13,081 bases of DNA from Methylomonas sp. (GTDB lineage Bacteria; Pseudomonadota; Gammaproteobacteria; Methylococcales; Methylomonadaceae): the NCBI GenBank assembly GCA_028688235.1, contig JAQTYP010000012.1, positions 1 through 13,081 of the forward strand, given 5' to 3'. The stretch's first letter is position 1, and every line of letters begins with the position of its first letter. The notes beneath the pieces were generated by a model. The model saw only the letters and a program-made list of their open reading frames with translations, was not told the origin of the DNA and did no database searches. The translations under genes and the position numbers were made by a program. Positions 1 to 8,268 of this stretch are shown piece after piece.

Positions 1-3000
1 GGCGGGCATGGGCTTGGCTATCGCATAACCCTGAGCCAGATGGCAGCCCAGCAACAGCAAAATCAAACCTTGCTCCTCGGTCTCGACGCCTTCGGCTATG
101 ACCTCGTGCCCGAAAGCCTGACTCAAACCGATCACGGCTTCGACGATAGCATAATCGTCGGGGTCGTCCAACATGTCGCGGACAAAACCCTTGTCTATCT
201 TGACCCCATCTACCGGCAAATGCCGTAGGTGCGTCAGTGACGAATAACCGGTACCGAAATCGTCCAACGCCGTCGAGACGCCCAATGTGTCGCGGCAAAT
301 TTTAACAATGCGGTTGACCGCGGACAAATCATCCAGCGCGGTGCTTTCCAGGATTTCCAGTTGCAGATAATGGGAGGGGACAGCCGGCTTTTTGCTCAAG
401 ATGGTCTGCAGATAATCGACGAATTCCGGCAGCAGCAAATGATAGGCTGAAATATTGACGCTGACCTCCAGCTTAAGGTCCTGTTCGAACCACGCGGCCA
501 ACTGCAGCCAAGCCTGTTCCATGACCCAATGACCTATCCTGATCTCCAGGTCTGTCGAGGCGACGACAGGTAGAAAAGCTTGCGGCGATAGCACGCCTTG
601 TTCGGGGTGCATCCACCGGATCAAGGCCTCGACGCCGGTGATGCGGCCGGTTTTCAGATTGATCTTGGGCTGGTAATACAAGCAAAATTGCCCGTCGGCG
701 AAAGCCTTCTCGATTTCCTTGAGTTGTTTATTCCGGTCGATCAGCAATCTATCCTGGCCGATATCGAATAGTTGATAACGATTTTTCCCGCTCAGCTTGG
801 CCTGATACATCGCCTGATCGGCATGGCGTAATAAGGTGTCGGGATCGGCATCGTCGAGCGGATAAACCGTCATGCCGCTGCTGACGCCGATGCTGAGATG
901 TTGACCGTCTATCGCATAGGGCTCGATGATGGCCTGATGGATACTCGTCAGGGTGTGTTCGCATTGGGCTACCGAATGAAGATCGCCCATCAATAATATA
1001 AATTCGTCCCCGCCGTGGCGCGAAACGGTATCTTGTTCGCGTATGCATGATTTAATACGTCTGGCCACCTCTATCAAGACTCTATCCCCGATATCGTGGC
1101 CGAACTGATCGTTGACCGGTTTGAAGCCGTCCAGATCCAGAAAGCTGACGGCCAACAGCGATTTTTCCCGCTTGCTATGGGCTATGGCTTGCAGCAGTCT
1201 GTCGGCAAACAAGTTGCGGTTAGGCAACTGAGTCAAAGGATCGTAATGCGCCAGCAATTCCAGCATTTGTTGCTGCTGCTTGAAATGCGTGATGTCCGAC
1301 AACAACCCAATGAAATTGATCACCTCGCCGCGCTCGTTGCAAAGCGCCGACATGGTCAGCAGTTCCGCGTAGAGCTCGCCGTTTTTCCTGCGATTCCAGA
1401 CTTCGCCCCGCCAGTGGCGACTGGTCACCAAGGTCTGCCACATGTCCTGGTAGAACTGGTTATCGTGCTTGCCCGATTGCAGCACTCTGGGATTTTTGCC
1501 CAGTATCTCTTCCTTGCTATAACCCGTGATCTCGCAAAAGGTTGGATTCACATCGATGATGTTGGCATCTGCATCGGTGATCAATATACCTTCATGCGCT
1601 TCGCCGAATACCCGCGCGGCCAGTTTTAACTCTTCCTCGGCTTTTTTACGTTCCGAAATGTCGCGAGTGACGCTCAATACGGCAAATATCTTGCCTTCAC
1701 CATCGCGCATCGGCACGGCATGGGTTTCCATCCAGCGATGCGACCCTTTCAGACCCAGGATTTCGTATTCCATCCTGCCCGATTGACCGGTAAATACCTT
1801 CCCGGCCAAGCGTTTGAATTGGGTTCGATATTGGGGTAACAGCAGCTTTTCGACGCTATAGCCCCTGACCTGATCGATGTGCTCCGCGTCTATCATCGCC
1901 AATCCGGCCGGATTCATCTCCAGCAAGAAACCGCCGGCATCCACCAATTTGACGCATTCAGGCTCGGAGTCCAGAATCGTACGCAAGCGGTATTCCGATT
2001 CGCGCAGGGTTTGCCCGACCAGTCTTAACTCGTCGTTGGCTTTTTGTAAATCCAGGGTTCTGGCTTCGATTAGGGCTTCGACTCTTGCCGTTCTACCACT
2101 GATGATCAACAACAATATGCTCATCAGGCCGGTAAAACCAAAACCGCCCAGCAATGTAAACCACGGCAACATCGAGCTACGCGCCGCGACAAAATCGCCG
2201 GCAGGCTCGATAGTCAGCTGCCAGCGCCTGTCGCCGAACAAAAACTCATGGCGCCAGTGCATGAAGCCCGAAGGCTTGACCGACGCGTTGTCAGCTGCTT
2301 TGGAATAGAGTTCGGCTTGACCGCTTTCGGCATCCAGATCCTGTAGATTCAGGCTAAACAAACTTAAATCGAGACCCTCCAAGGCTGTCTCGATTAGTCT
2401 CGCCGGCAATATCACCGCGGATACGAAGCCGGCCAGACCGTCCTTGCTGTCGAAATCGGCAAAAACCGGAATCGACAGTAATACCGCCGGCTCCAGATCC
2501 TGGCGTTGCAACAGCAGCAAGCGCCCGGAAACGGAGGGTTTTCCGTGCAGACGTGCCAGCGCCTTGGATTCCCGGCTGAGAGGGTCGGCCGTCGAATCCA
2601 AACCGAAAACCTGGCGGTTGTTAGCCATAGGCTCGACGAAGGTAATGGGGAAATATTCGTCGCGCTCGCGCACAGGTATCAACCGATTATCGGCGCTACG
2701 CTCCACCACTTCGAAGCCGTCGAAACCTTCGTCCCTGATGCTTTGTTCGAAATCCCGGAGTTCAGCCTTAGGTACGCGAGGCAGCCATTCCAATGCCTGT
2801 AACTCGGGATGGCGCTGCAACAAGGATAGCGAGAACGACGCAAACTGTTCGCGACTGACGGAACCCTTGGCGGCATATAAATCGCGTAAGGCGAGACTGC
2901 TGTCGATCGCATTGTTCGCATACTCGACGACCAGCCTATCCATGGCTCCAGCCTCGTTATCGAAAGCCAGCTGCACGCGTGCCATTTCGGATCGGCTCAT

Positions 3001-3630
3001 GGACACAAAAATAGCGATCAGCGCCGCTAACGTCACCGACAACGGCAACGCAACACGCGACAAACGAGCTGCCCAGAGTTGTCTCGGCTGTGCAAACAAA
3101 CAAAGCATCAACGGCGTCAGGACCAGGACCCCCAGACTATCGCCCAGCCACCAGTGAAACCACGACTGGCCGACCTGGCGCAGGGGCATCAGACCGAAGG
3201 CCGTCAGCAAAACTGTACCGGCTGTTGCGGCGATTACGCAGGCGACAGGAGCCGTCAACAGGAAAAACAGCAGGATTTGCCGTGGGCTGTCCAGCGCGGG
3301 TGTCCCTTTTTCCAGGTATTTTTCGGACAGAGCCCAGCCCGATAGGGCCTGCAAGGTAATGCCAACGGCAATCAACGCGGACGAAATCAGTACGTTAGCG
3401 TCGATGTCGCCGGCTACATGCGAGCCAACCAGTATTTCATTGGTCATCGCGCCGATAAAAACAGCCGGCCATAATTTCCGCCCCCAGACCAACAGCGCTC
3501 CCAACGCCAGACCGGCGGGCGGCCACAAGGGGCTGGCATAGGCCGGAGGCACTATCATCTGCAATCCCAGCCAGCCGCCAAGGAAAATCATCGTGGCAAG
3601 CAGCGTTGAACGGACGATTAAGACGGGCAT
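1..3630 (-). CDS. Membrane c-di-GMP synthase/phosphodiesterase, MASE1-CHASE-PAS-PAS-GGDEF-EAL (C-terminus cut by window edge)
   Basis: One uninterrupted frame of 1210 codons runs off the left edge, so the stop is not seen. Residues about 5-185 are a multi-pass MASE1 region (WPPAG near 36, WWLGDSLGVLVLTP ending near 173), followed by a membrane segment near 190-212. Residues about 215-475 are a periplasmic CHASE domain with the typical YFPITFVEPMANN stretch near 325-340. A last membrane helix lies near 483-510. Two PAS domains follow (about 545-665 and 668-790), then GGDEF (about 795-955) and EAL (from about 965). GGDEF is intact at 873-877 and is preceded by an RxxD (REQD) inhibitory site five residues upstream. 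The EAL domain keeps EALIRW (EAL at 1001-1003), DDFGTGYSS (1123-1131), the KID lysine, AEGVET and QGY..AKP. By family knowledge it should both make and hydrolyse c-di-GMP at the inner membrane under control of an external CHASE ligand and PAS inputs. The ATG at 3630 has no clear Shine-Dalgarno sequence and the frame stays open upstream, so the start is uncertain. Only a short C-terminal tail is probably missing. Confidence 0.93.
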   Translation of the reverse strand, partial: MPVLIVRSTLLATMIFLGGWLGLQMIVPPAYASPLWPPAGLALGALLVWGRKLWPAVFIGAMTNEILVGSHVAGDIDANVLISSALIAVGITLQALSGWALSEKYLEKGTPALDSPRQILLFFLLTAPVACVIAATAGTVLLTAFGLMPLRQVGQSWFHWWLGDSLGVLVLTPLMLCLFAQPRQLWAARLSRVALPLSVTLAALIAIFVSMSRSEMARVQLAFDNEAGAMDRLVVEYANNAIDSSLALRDLYAAKGSVSREQFASFSLSLLQRHPELQALEWLPRVPKAELRDFEQSIRDEGFDGFEVVERSADNRLIPVRERDEYFPITFVEPMANNRQVFGLDSTADPLSRESKALARLHGKPSVSGRLLLLQRQDLEPAVLLSIPVFADFDSKDGLAGFVSAVILPARLIETALEGLDLSLFSLNLQDLDAESGQAELYSKAADNASVKPSGFMHWRHEFLFGDRRWQLTIEPAGDFVAARSSMLPWFTLLGGFGFTGLMSILLLIISGRTARVEALIEARTLDLQKANDELRLVGQTLRESEYRLRTILDSEPECVKLVDAGGFLLEMNPAGLAMIDAEHIDQVRGYSVEKLLLPQYRTQFKRLAGKVFTGQSGRMEYEILGLKGSHRWMETHAVPMRDGEGKIFAVLSVTRDISERKKAEEELKLAARVFGEAHEGILITDADANIIDVNPTFCEITGYSKEEILGKNPRVLQSGKHDNQFYQDMWQTLVTSRHWRGEVWNRRKNGELYAELLTMSALCNERGEVINFIGLLSDITHFKQQQQMLELLAHYDPLTQLPNRNLFADRLLQAIAHSKREKSLLAVSFLDLDGFKPVNDQFGHDIGDRVLIEVARRIKSCIREQDTVSRHGGDEFILLMGDLHSVAQCEHTLTSIHQAIIEPYAIDGQHLSIGVSSGMTVYPLDDADPDTLLRHADQAMYQAKLSGKNRYQLFDIGQDRLLIDRNKQLKEIEKAFADGQFCLYYQPKINLKTGRITGVEALIRWMHPEQGVLSPQAFLPVVASTDLEIRIGHWVMEQAWLQLAAWFEQDLKLEVSVNISAYHLLLPEFVDYLQTILSKKPAVPSHYLQLEILESTALDDLSAVNRIVKICRDTLGVSTALDDFGTGYSSLTHLRHLPVDGVKIDKGFVRDMLDDPDDYAIVEAVIGLSQAFGHEVIAEGVETEEQGLILLLLGCHLAQGYAIAKPMPA

Positions 3631-3715
3631 GGAGGGGCTGTTGAATTGGCTCTGGCTTAACGAAGCCAAACCATGGCTTTCTGGTAAGGGGTGAAGAACC
3701 GCAGGGCTATCACCG
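3631..3715. other. Intergenic gap between the DUF58 gene and the c-di-GMP gene
   Basis: These 85 bases hold no convincing gene. On the minus strand, AAGCC (3675-3679), GGCTT (3663-3667) and AAGCC (3654-3658) can form two mutually exclusive five-pair hairpins just upstream of the next start. There is no uridine run, so neither looks like a terminator. An 18-codon frame beginning with GTG right after the DUF58 stop is also present and has no recognisable product. Confidence 0.4.
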
Positions 3716-4633
3716 CTAAGCCATCCATCGTCTGCGAGCGGCACTCAGCACCTCGAACGGCGCCTGATGCGTACTGCACGCACAAAAACCCAATCTCAGT
3801 TTTTGACTGAGCTGCTTCAAATACGCTTGCCGCCGCTGAAACCGCTGCCTATAGGCATGCAAAACCTGTTTGTCGCCGCAATCGACGACGATGTCGCGTA
3901 TCCTGTCGGTGAAGCGATAGCGCCCCTGTTCAGGGAGCTCGCTTTCCATGGGGTCGTAGACCTGTATCAGCACGACCTCGCAATGCCGAGCCAGAAGCGC
4001 CAGATGATTTTCCGCGGCGGTTTCCAGGCCTCGAAAATCGCTGATGATGTAAACTCGGCTGCCCGGCCGGGCGTGATGCTGCAAGCGCGAGAACATATGG
4101 TCCAGCGTATTGTCGCCAACGTCGGTATAGCTGGGCTGAACCAGCGCATTCAAAAATCTCAGCAGGGCCGATCTTCCGGTTCGAGGCTTCAATTCCATAC
4201 ATCCATAGTCGCCGAAGATCTGTCCGCCAACCCTGTCCCCCTGTTGCTGGGCCGCCCAAGCCAATAATCCCGCCAGCTTGGCCGCTTGTACCGATTTGAA
4301 AACGCCGCGAGTGGCGAACATCATACTCGGCCGGTAATCCACCGATATGAACATCGGCCGTTCTCGTTCTTCCTGAAATACCTTGCTGTGGGGTTTGTCC
4401 GTTCTTGCGGTGACGCGCCAGTCCATCAGCCTTACGTCGTCGCCGGGCTGGTAAAGCCGGGTTTCGGCAAAGCTCATGCCGCGCCCCTTGAAATGGGATA
4501 CATAATTACCGCCTTGCGTGGCCCGGATTTGGCGGGCGGGCAGATTCAACGCGGAAGCCGTCTTGGCCAGATCGACCAAAGTCGTCAAACTGACGCGGAT
4601 GCGTTCGTTGTCGGTATCGGCCGCCGATTTCAT
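3716..4633 (-). CDS. DUF58 domain protein, partner of a MoxR ATPase
   Basis: The 305-residue protein shows the DUF58 signature: a FAETRLYQPGDDVRLMDW segment (YQPGDD from about residue 61), then TARTDKPHSKVFQEERERP, then a beta strand ending in VDYRPSM (about 98-104). That strand corresponds to the front of a von Willebrand A-like fold, with D-x-R-x-S in place of the usual MIDAS D-x-S-x-S. No membrane helix is visible, so it is probably cytoplasmic or peripheral. DUF58 proteins are commonly encoded with MoxR AAA+ ATPases and are thought to act with them in protein maturation or envelope functions, but the exact role is unknown. The ATG at 4633 overlaps the creA stop as ATGA, suggesting translational coupling. 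A TTG 30 bases upstream would add ten residues but is a weaker start. Unusually, no VWA-domain genes follow. Confidence 0.88.
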   Translation of the reverse strand: MKSAADTDNERIRVSLTTLVDLAKTASALNLPARQIRATQGGNYVSHFKGRGMSFAETRLYQPGDDVRLMDWRVTARTDKPHSKVFQEERERPMFISVDYRPSMMFATRGVFKSVQAAKLAGLLAWAAQQQGDRVGGQIFGDYGCMELKPRTGRSALLRFLNALVQPSYTDVGDNTLDHMFSRLQHHARPGSRVYIISDFRGLETAAENHLALLARHCEVVLIQVYDPMESELPEQGRYRFTDRIRDIVVDCGDKQVLHAYRQRFQRRQAYLKQLSQKLRLGFCACSTHQAPFEVLSAARRRWMA

Positions 4634-5103
4634 CGTTGATCTAAAACCTGCGCATTCCCCCAAGGCATCAGCGGTACCGTGGAAATGCTGTTTGCCGGCG
4701 CGCCGTCGATCAGCTTACGACTGATCGCCAGATAAACCAAGGTATTGTGCGCCTTATCCCATAAGCGCATGACCCGGGTTTCCTTGAACAGCAAGGATGT
4801 GCCCTCGGAAAACACTTCTTCGTCTTCGGGCAGATTGCTCGGCAATTGGATGGCGCCGGTCTGGCGGCAGGATAAGGAAAATTGCGCAGGATCCTGGGCC
4901 AGGCCCAACGAACCGGAAATTCCGCCTGTTCTGGCCTGACTGACGTGGCAGGTTACGCCGGGAATCTTGGGATCGGCAAAGGCGTCCACGCAGATTTTAT
5001 GATTGGCGCCGATCAATTTCCAACTGGTAGTGACGCAACCTACGGTTTCGGCGTAGGCCGCATTGATGGCGAGCATCAGCAGTAGACAAAACAGGCTTTT
5101 CAT
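4630..5103 (-). CDS. creA: CreA family exported protein
   Basis: The 157-residue product closely resembles Escherichia coli CreA along its whole length, with matching segments such as KLIGANHKICVDAFADPKIP, VTCHVSQARTGGISG, SLSCRQTGAIQL and a C-terminal VPLMPWG. The start at 5103 gives a classic Sec signal peptide (MKSLFCLLLMLAINAAYA, likely cut before ETVG), so the mature protein should be periplasmic. It has four cysteines (in ETVGC, HKICV, GVTCH and LSCRQ), which could form disulfides. The function of CreA is not established. In E. coli it lies beside the creBCD regulatory genes, none of which are visible here. An upstream ATG at 5136 would add 11 residues and blur the signal peptide. The stop overlaps the start of the DUF58 gene. 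Confidence 0.9.
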   Translation of the reverse strand: MKSLFCLLLMLAINAAYAETVGCVTTSWKLIGANHKICVDAFADPKIPGVTCHVSQARTGGISGSLGLAQDPAQFSLSCRQTGAIQLPSNLPEDEEVFSEGTSLLFKETRVMRLWDKAHNTLVYLAISRKLIDGAPANSISTVPLMPWGNAQVLDQR

Positions 5104-5145
5104 CGAAGACTTTCTCGAGTATTGGGTAGCAGTCATCAGGGAGGG

Positions 5146-6132
5146 TTAGGGCACGGCTATCCGCGCAATCAGCTGTTTGATCACATCGTCGCTGCTGACG
5201 CCTTCCGCCTCGGCCTCATACGACAATATCAAGCGGTGCCGCAATACGTCGAAAGCCATCGTTTGGATATCGCCGGGCTCGACGAAATCGCGCTGATCCA
5301 GCCAAGCTTTAGCGCGGGCACAACGATCCAGAGCTATGCTGGCGCGCGGGCTGGCGCCGTATTCCAGCCATTTTGCCAAATCCTGGCCGTAGGCGGCCGG
5401 TGTGCGGGTAGCCAGAACGATTTCCAACAAATAGCGTTCGAGCGTTTCGGCCATATAGATGTCCAACACTTCGTCACGAGCGCTAAACAGGGTTTGTTGG
5501 CTGACTTTCTGCAATTGTGACTTTTCGGTTTGCAAAGTCCCTCTCGCTTCGGCGCGGGCCAGATGCAATATGCTTTGCTCGTGTACCGCGTTCGGATAAT
5601 CCACTTTGACATGCAGTAAAAACCTGTCCAATTGCGCCTCGGGCAACGGATAAGTCCCTTCCTGCTCAATAGGATTCTGGGTAGCCATGACCATGAACAA
5701 CGACGGCAAAGGATATGTTGCCTTGCCAACCGTGATTTGGCGCTCCGCCATCGCTTCCAATAAAGCGGCTTGTACCTTGGCAGGCGCCCGGTTGATTTCG
5801 TCCGCCAGAATCAGATTGTGAAACAGCGGGCCTTTTTGAAATTCGAACAAACCTTGTTGCGGCCGGTAAATCTCGGTGCCGGTCAAATCGGCCGGCAACA
5901 GGTCAGGGGTGAATTGTACCCGGTGAAAATCCGCTTCCAGGCCCTGACTCAACACATTGACGGCGCGGGTCTTGGCCAATCCGGGAGCCCCTTCCACCAG
6001 CAGATGGCCGTCCGCCAGTAATGCGATCAACAGGCGCTCCACCAGCACGTCCTGGCCGATGATTTGGGTATTGATATAAGTTTTGAGCTGATGCAGCGCG
6101 GCTTGCGCCGAGGTCAAATTGCTTGCGGTCAT
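5146..6132 (-). CDS. MoxR family AAA+ ATPase
   Basis: The protein of 328 residues has the MoxR-type AAA+ core: Walker A GAPGLAKT (about 48-55), Walker B LILADE (about 107-112) followed by INRAPAKVQAALLEAM, sensor 1 ATQNP (about 150-154) and the IEQEGTYPLPEAQLDRF segment diagnostic of the family. MoxR ATPases act as chaperone-like machines, often with DUF58 and VWA partners, in cofactor insertion, stress or envelope processes. The substrate here cannot be told. The ATG at 6132 is preferred over an upstream in-frame TTG at 6156. A GGAGG lies 12 bases before the ATG, a longer spacing than usual. The gene sits 36 bases after the LOG-family gene and 42 before creA, so these genes may be cotranscribed. 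Confidence 0.94.
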   Translation of the reverse strand: MTASNLTSAQAALHQLKTYINTQIIGQDVLVERLLIALLADGHLLVEGAPGLAKTRAVNVLSQGLEADFHRVQFTPDLLPADLTGTEIYRPQQGLFEFQKGPLFHNLILADEINRAPAKVQAALLEAMAERQITVGKATYPLPSLFMVMATQNPIEQEGTYPLPEAQLDRFLLHVKVDYPNAVHEQSILHLARAEARGTLQTEKSQLQKVSQQTLFSARDEVLDIYMAETLERYLLEIVLATRTPAAYGQDLAKWLEYGASPRASIALDRCARAKAWLDQRDFVEPGDIQTMAFDVLRHRLILSYEAEAEGVSSDDVIKQLIARIAVP

Positions 6133-6168
6133 TGTGGTTCGAATCCTCCGTTTCAATAAGCGGGAATA

Positions 6169-6879
6169 TTACGGCGTGGGATGCCTTTGCAGATTTTTCC
6201 ATTCTCTGTGCGCCACCATGATGTCGACGACTTTTTGCGGATCGTCGGTGACGGTAATCAACTCGAGGTCTTCCGGCGAGATCGTGCCGTATTCGATCAA
6301 CTTGCCTTTAAGCCAATCCATCAAGCCACTCCAAAAATCGCTGCCGAATAACACCAAGGGCAAGGGGTAGGCTTTGTGGGTCTGCATCAGAGTCAAGGCT
6401 TCGAAGAATTCATCCAGCGTGCCAAAACCGCCCGGCATACAGACGTAACCCATCGAATAGCGCACGAACATCACTTTACGCACGAAAAAATATCGGAAAT
6501 TCAACGACAAACTTTGATAAGGATTGGGCTTTTGTTCCATAGGCAACTCGATATTCAATCCTATAGACGGCTGGTCTTGCAGTTGCGCGCCTTTATTGGC
6601 GGCCTCCATGACGCCAGGGCCTCCGCCGCTGATGATCGCAAATCCCTCCTTGCTCAGCAGTTCGGCCAATTCCACGGTTTTTCGATAATAAACACTGTCC
6701 GGCGAGAGGCGGGCCGATCCGAAAATCGAGATCGCATCGCAAAGGCCCGACAATTCGTCGAAACCTTCGGTGAATTCGCTGATGATGCGAAATATGCGCC
6801 ACGATTGGTCGCCTTTCAGGTCTTCGATGATGGCTGATGAAGCCGAACCGGGAATGGATCGATTTTTAATGCACGTCAT
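6169..6879 (-). CDS. LOG family protein (TIGR00730-type Rossmann fold nucleotide hydrolase)
   Basis: The 236-residue protein carries the two LOG hallmarks: GGGPGVMEAAN (about 85-95) and PGGFGTLDE (149-157), with an RK pair at 135-136 between them. These residues form the nucleotide-binding and catalytic site in the family once called lysine decarboxylases. Characterised LOG enzymes hydrolyse nucleoside 5'-monophosphates at the glycosidic bond, and in some organisms this releases active cytokinin. Which substrate this one prefers cannot be read from the sequence. The extra N-terminal 45 residues or so are common in the longer bacterial group. The ATG at 6879 has no obvious Shine-Dalgarno sequence. 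It lies 77 bases after pyrC' and 36 before moxR. Confidence 0.9.
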   Translation of the reverse strand: MTCIKNRSIPGSASSAIIEDLKGDQSWRIFRIISEFTEGFDELSGLCDAISIFGSARLSPDSVYYRKTVELAELLSKEGFAIISGGGPGVMEAANKGAQLQDQPSIGLNIELPMEQKPNPYQSLSLNFRYFFVRKVMFVRYSMGYVCMPGGFGTLDEFFEALTLMQTHKAYPLPLVLFGSDFWSGLMDWLKGKLIEYGTISPEDLELITVTDDPQKVVDIMVAHREWKNLQRHPTP

Positions 6880-6956
6880 GGTTCAGTCAATATTTCAGGG
6901 TAAATTGCTCGCGGCGCGGAACGCAATCGTCCGCCCCGTTGATGGGGAAGCTATCG

Positions 6957-8243
6957 TCATCGATGCCGCCATTGATAAGTCAAACGTCCGCCTTGCAGCG
7001 TATGAGTGACTCTGCCGGTCAGGGTTTGACCCCAAAAAGGCGTGTTCCGGCCAGCACTGTGCCAGGTATGTTCGTTGACTTCCCAAACCTGTTTGGGGTC
7101 GAAGATGCAGACGTCGGCGGCAAACCCCGGCGTCAACGCGCCGGCATTCAGGCCCAAAATTTCCGCAGGCTTTTGCGTCAGACTGGCCAGGGCATGGGTT
7201 AGATCGACACGGTGCTGCTGCGCCATATCCAGCGTCAGAGACAAAAGGCTTTCCAGGGAGGCGATGCCGGGCTCCGTTTCCGGAAAGGCGCCGAGTTTGG
7301 CATCCAAATCGTGCGGTTGATGATCGGAACAAATGGCGTCTATCGTGCCGTTGGCCAGCCCGTCGCGCAAATAATGGCAATCCTCTTCGCTACGAAAAGG
7401 CGGAATGACGTGATAATGGCTGTCGAACGGAATCACGTCGTTTTCGGTCAAATGCAGCTGATGTATCGCCACATCGGCGCTGACGTTGAGGCCGTATTTC
7501 TTGGCTTGCTGGATTTTAATCACCGATTGTTTACAGCTGATCTGACTGATATGGATGCGGCATCCTGTCAGGTGCGCCAGTTCGAGGCACTGCGCCAGCG
7601 CAATGGACTCGGCGGCGGCCGGAATGCCGGGCAGACCGTAACGACTGGCGACGGCGCCTTCATGGGCACAGCCTTTTCCGCTCAAGGAGGCGTCGTTGGC
7701 GCGGTACATCAACAACAGGTCGTGGCTGCTGGCATATTCCATGGCCCTGCGCAAAATCAACAAACTCCCGAGCGCAGAATGGGCGTTGCTGACGGCAATG
7801 CAGCCGGCCTGCTTCAGCGCGAACATCGAACTCAGCTCTGTGCCGTCCAGACGCTGAGTCAACGCACCTATGCTGTAGACATTGGGATAACCGGCCGCTT
7901 CGGCTTTGTCTTTGATGTATTCGACGACGGCAGGGGTATCGATGCAGGGTTTAGTATCCGGCGGCAGGCATAACGAAGTGACGCCGGCACTAAGCGCGGC
8001 CTGCGTCTCGCTTTTGATGCCGCCTTTTTGACCGTGGCCGGGTTCGCGTAATCGTACGCTCAAATCGACGAATCCGGGGCAAACGATATGTCCCTTGGCG
8101 TCTATAGTTTCGTCCGGCGTGAAATCGGCCGGCCGACTGACGACTTGCAGAATTTTACCGTCGGCTATACAGACGCAACCGCTATCGTCGATATGGTTGG
8201 CCGGATCGATGATGTGGCCGTTGTCTATCAGGATTTTTGTCAT
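6957..8243 (-). CDS. pyrC': Non-catalytic dihydroorotase-like protein PyrC' (aspartate transcarbamoylase partner)
   Basis: The 428-residue product has the full amidohydrolase layout of type I dihydroorotases, including PGFVD...LREPG (57-69), NAHSALGS and an ICSDHQPH segment. Most metal ligands are gone: the HxH before LREPG is SVR (62-64), the histidine of the HxED-like motif is R181, and the HVS histidine is Q234. Only the SDH aspartate (D307) remains. This matches the inactive PyrC' of Pseudomonas, which forms a complex with PyrB and is needed for its assembly, so an active dihydroorotase must be encoded elsewhere. The ATG at 8243 has a strong GGAGG six bases upstream, placed in the loop of a perfect hairpin, and overlaps the stop of the preceding 66-codon frame as ATGA. 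Reading it as an active pyrC is unlikely from the residues seen. Confidence 0.93.
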   Translation of the reverse strand: MTKILIDNGHIIDPANHIDDSGCVCIADGKILQVVSRPADFTPDETIDAKGHIVCPGFVDLSVRLREPGHGQKGGIKSETQAALSAGVTSLCLPPDTKPCIDTPAVVEYIKDKAEAAGYPNVYSIGALTQRLDGTELSSMFALKQAGCIAVSNAHSALGSLLILRRAMEYASSHDLLLMYRANDASLSGKGCAHEGAVASRYGLPGIPAAAESIALAQCLELAHLTGCRIHISQISCKQSVIKIQQAKKYGLNVSADVAIHQLHLTENDVIPFDSHYHVIPPFRSEEDCHYLRDGLANGTIDAICSDHQPHDLDAKLGAFPETEPGIASLESLLSLTLDMAQQHRVDLTHALASLTQKPAEILGLNAGALTPGFAADVCIFDPKQVWEVNEHTWHSAGRNTPFWGQTLTGRVTHTLQGGRLTYQWRHR

Positions 8244-8268
8244 GCCGTACCTCCCTGTACGGCACCCT
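8233..8268. repeat. Partial copy of the pyrB-pyrC' junction repeat, at the pyrC' start
   Basis: This copy carries the right-hand part of the unit: the start-codon region, CCTCC and the ACGGCACCCT end. Positions 8233-8250 match 8430-8447 with a single mismatch. It includes the first codons of pyrC' and its Shine-Dalgarno sequence. Confidence 0.75.

Noticed and set aside
1096..1629. Plus-strand open frame of 177 codons
   Set aside because: It is antisense to the PAS2/GGDEF part of the sensor, which is clearly coding on the minus strand.
2444..3157. Plus-strand open frame of 237 codons
   Set aside because: It is antisense to the MASE1/CHASE part of the large sensor, has a serine/arginine-rich composition typical of shadow frames, and has no domain.
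4631..4663. Longer DUF58 start at a TTG
   Set aside because: The ATG at 4633 sits in an ATGA overlap with creA, and the extra ten residues show no family similarity.
6934..6947. Terminator after pyrC'
   Set aside because: CCCC and GGGG arms form only four pairs and no uridine run follows on the minus strand.
7212..7973. Plus-strand open frame of 253 codons
   Set aside because: It lies wholly antisense to pyrC', whose protein matches a known family throughout. No recognisable domain is seen in the plus-strand product.
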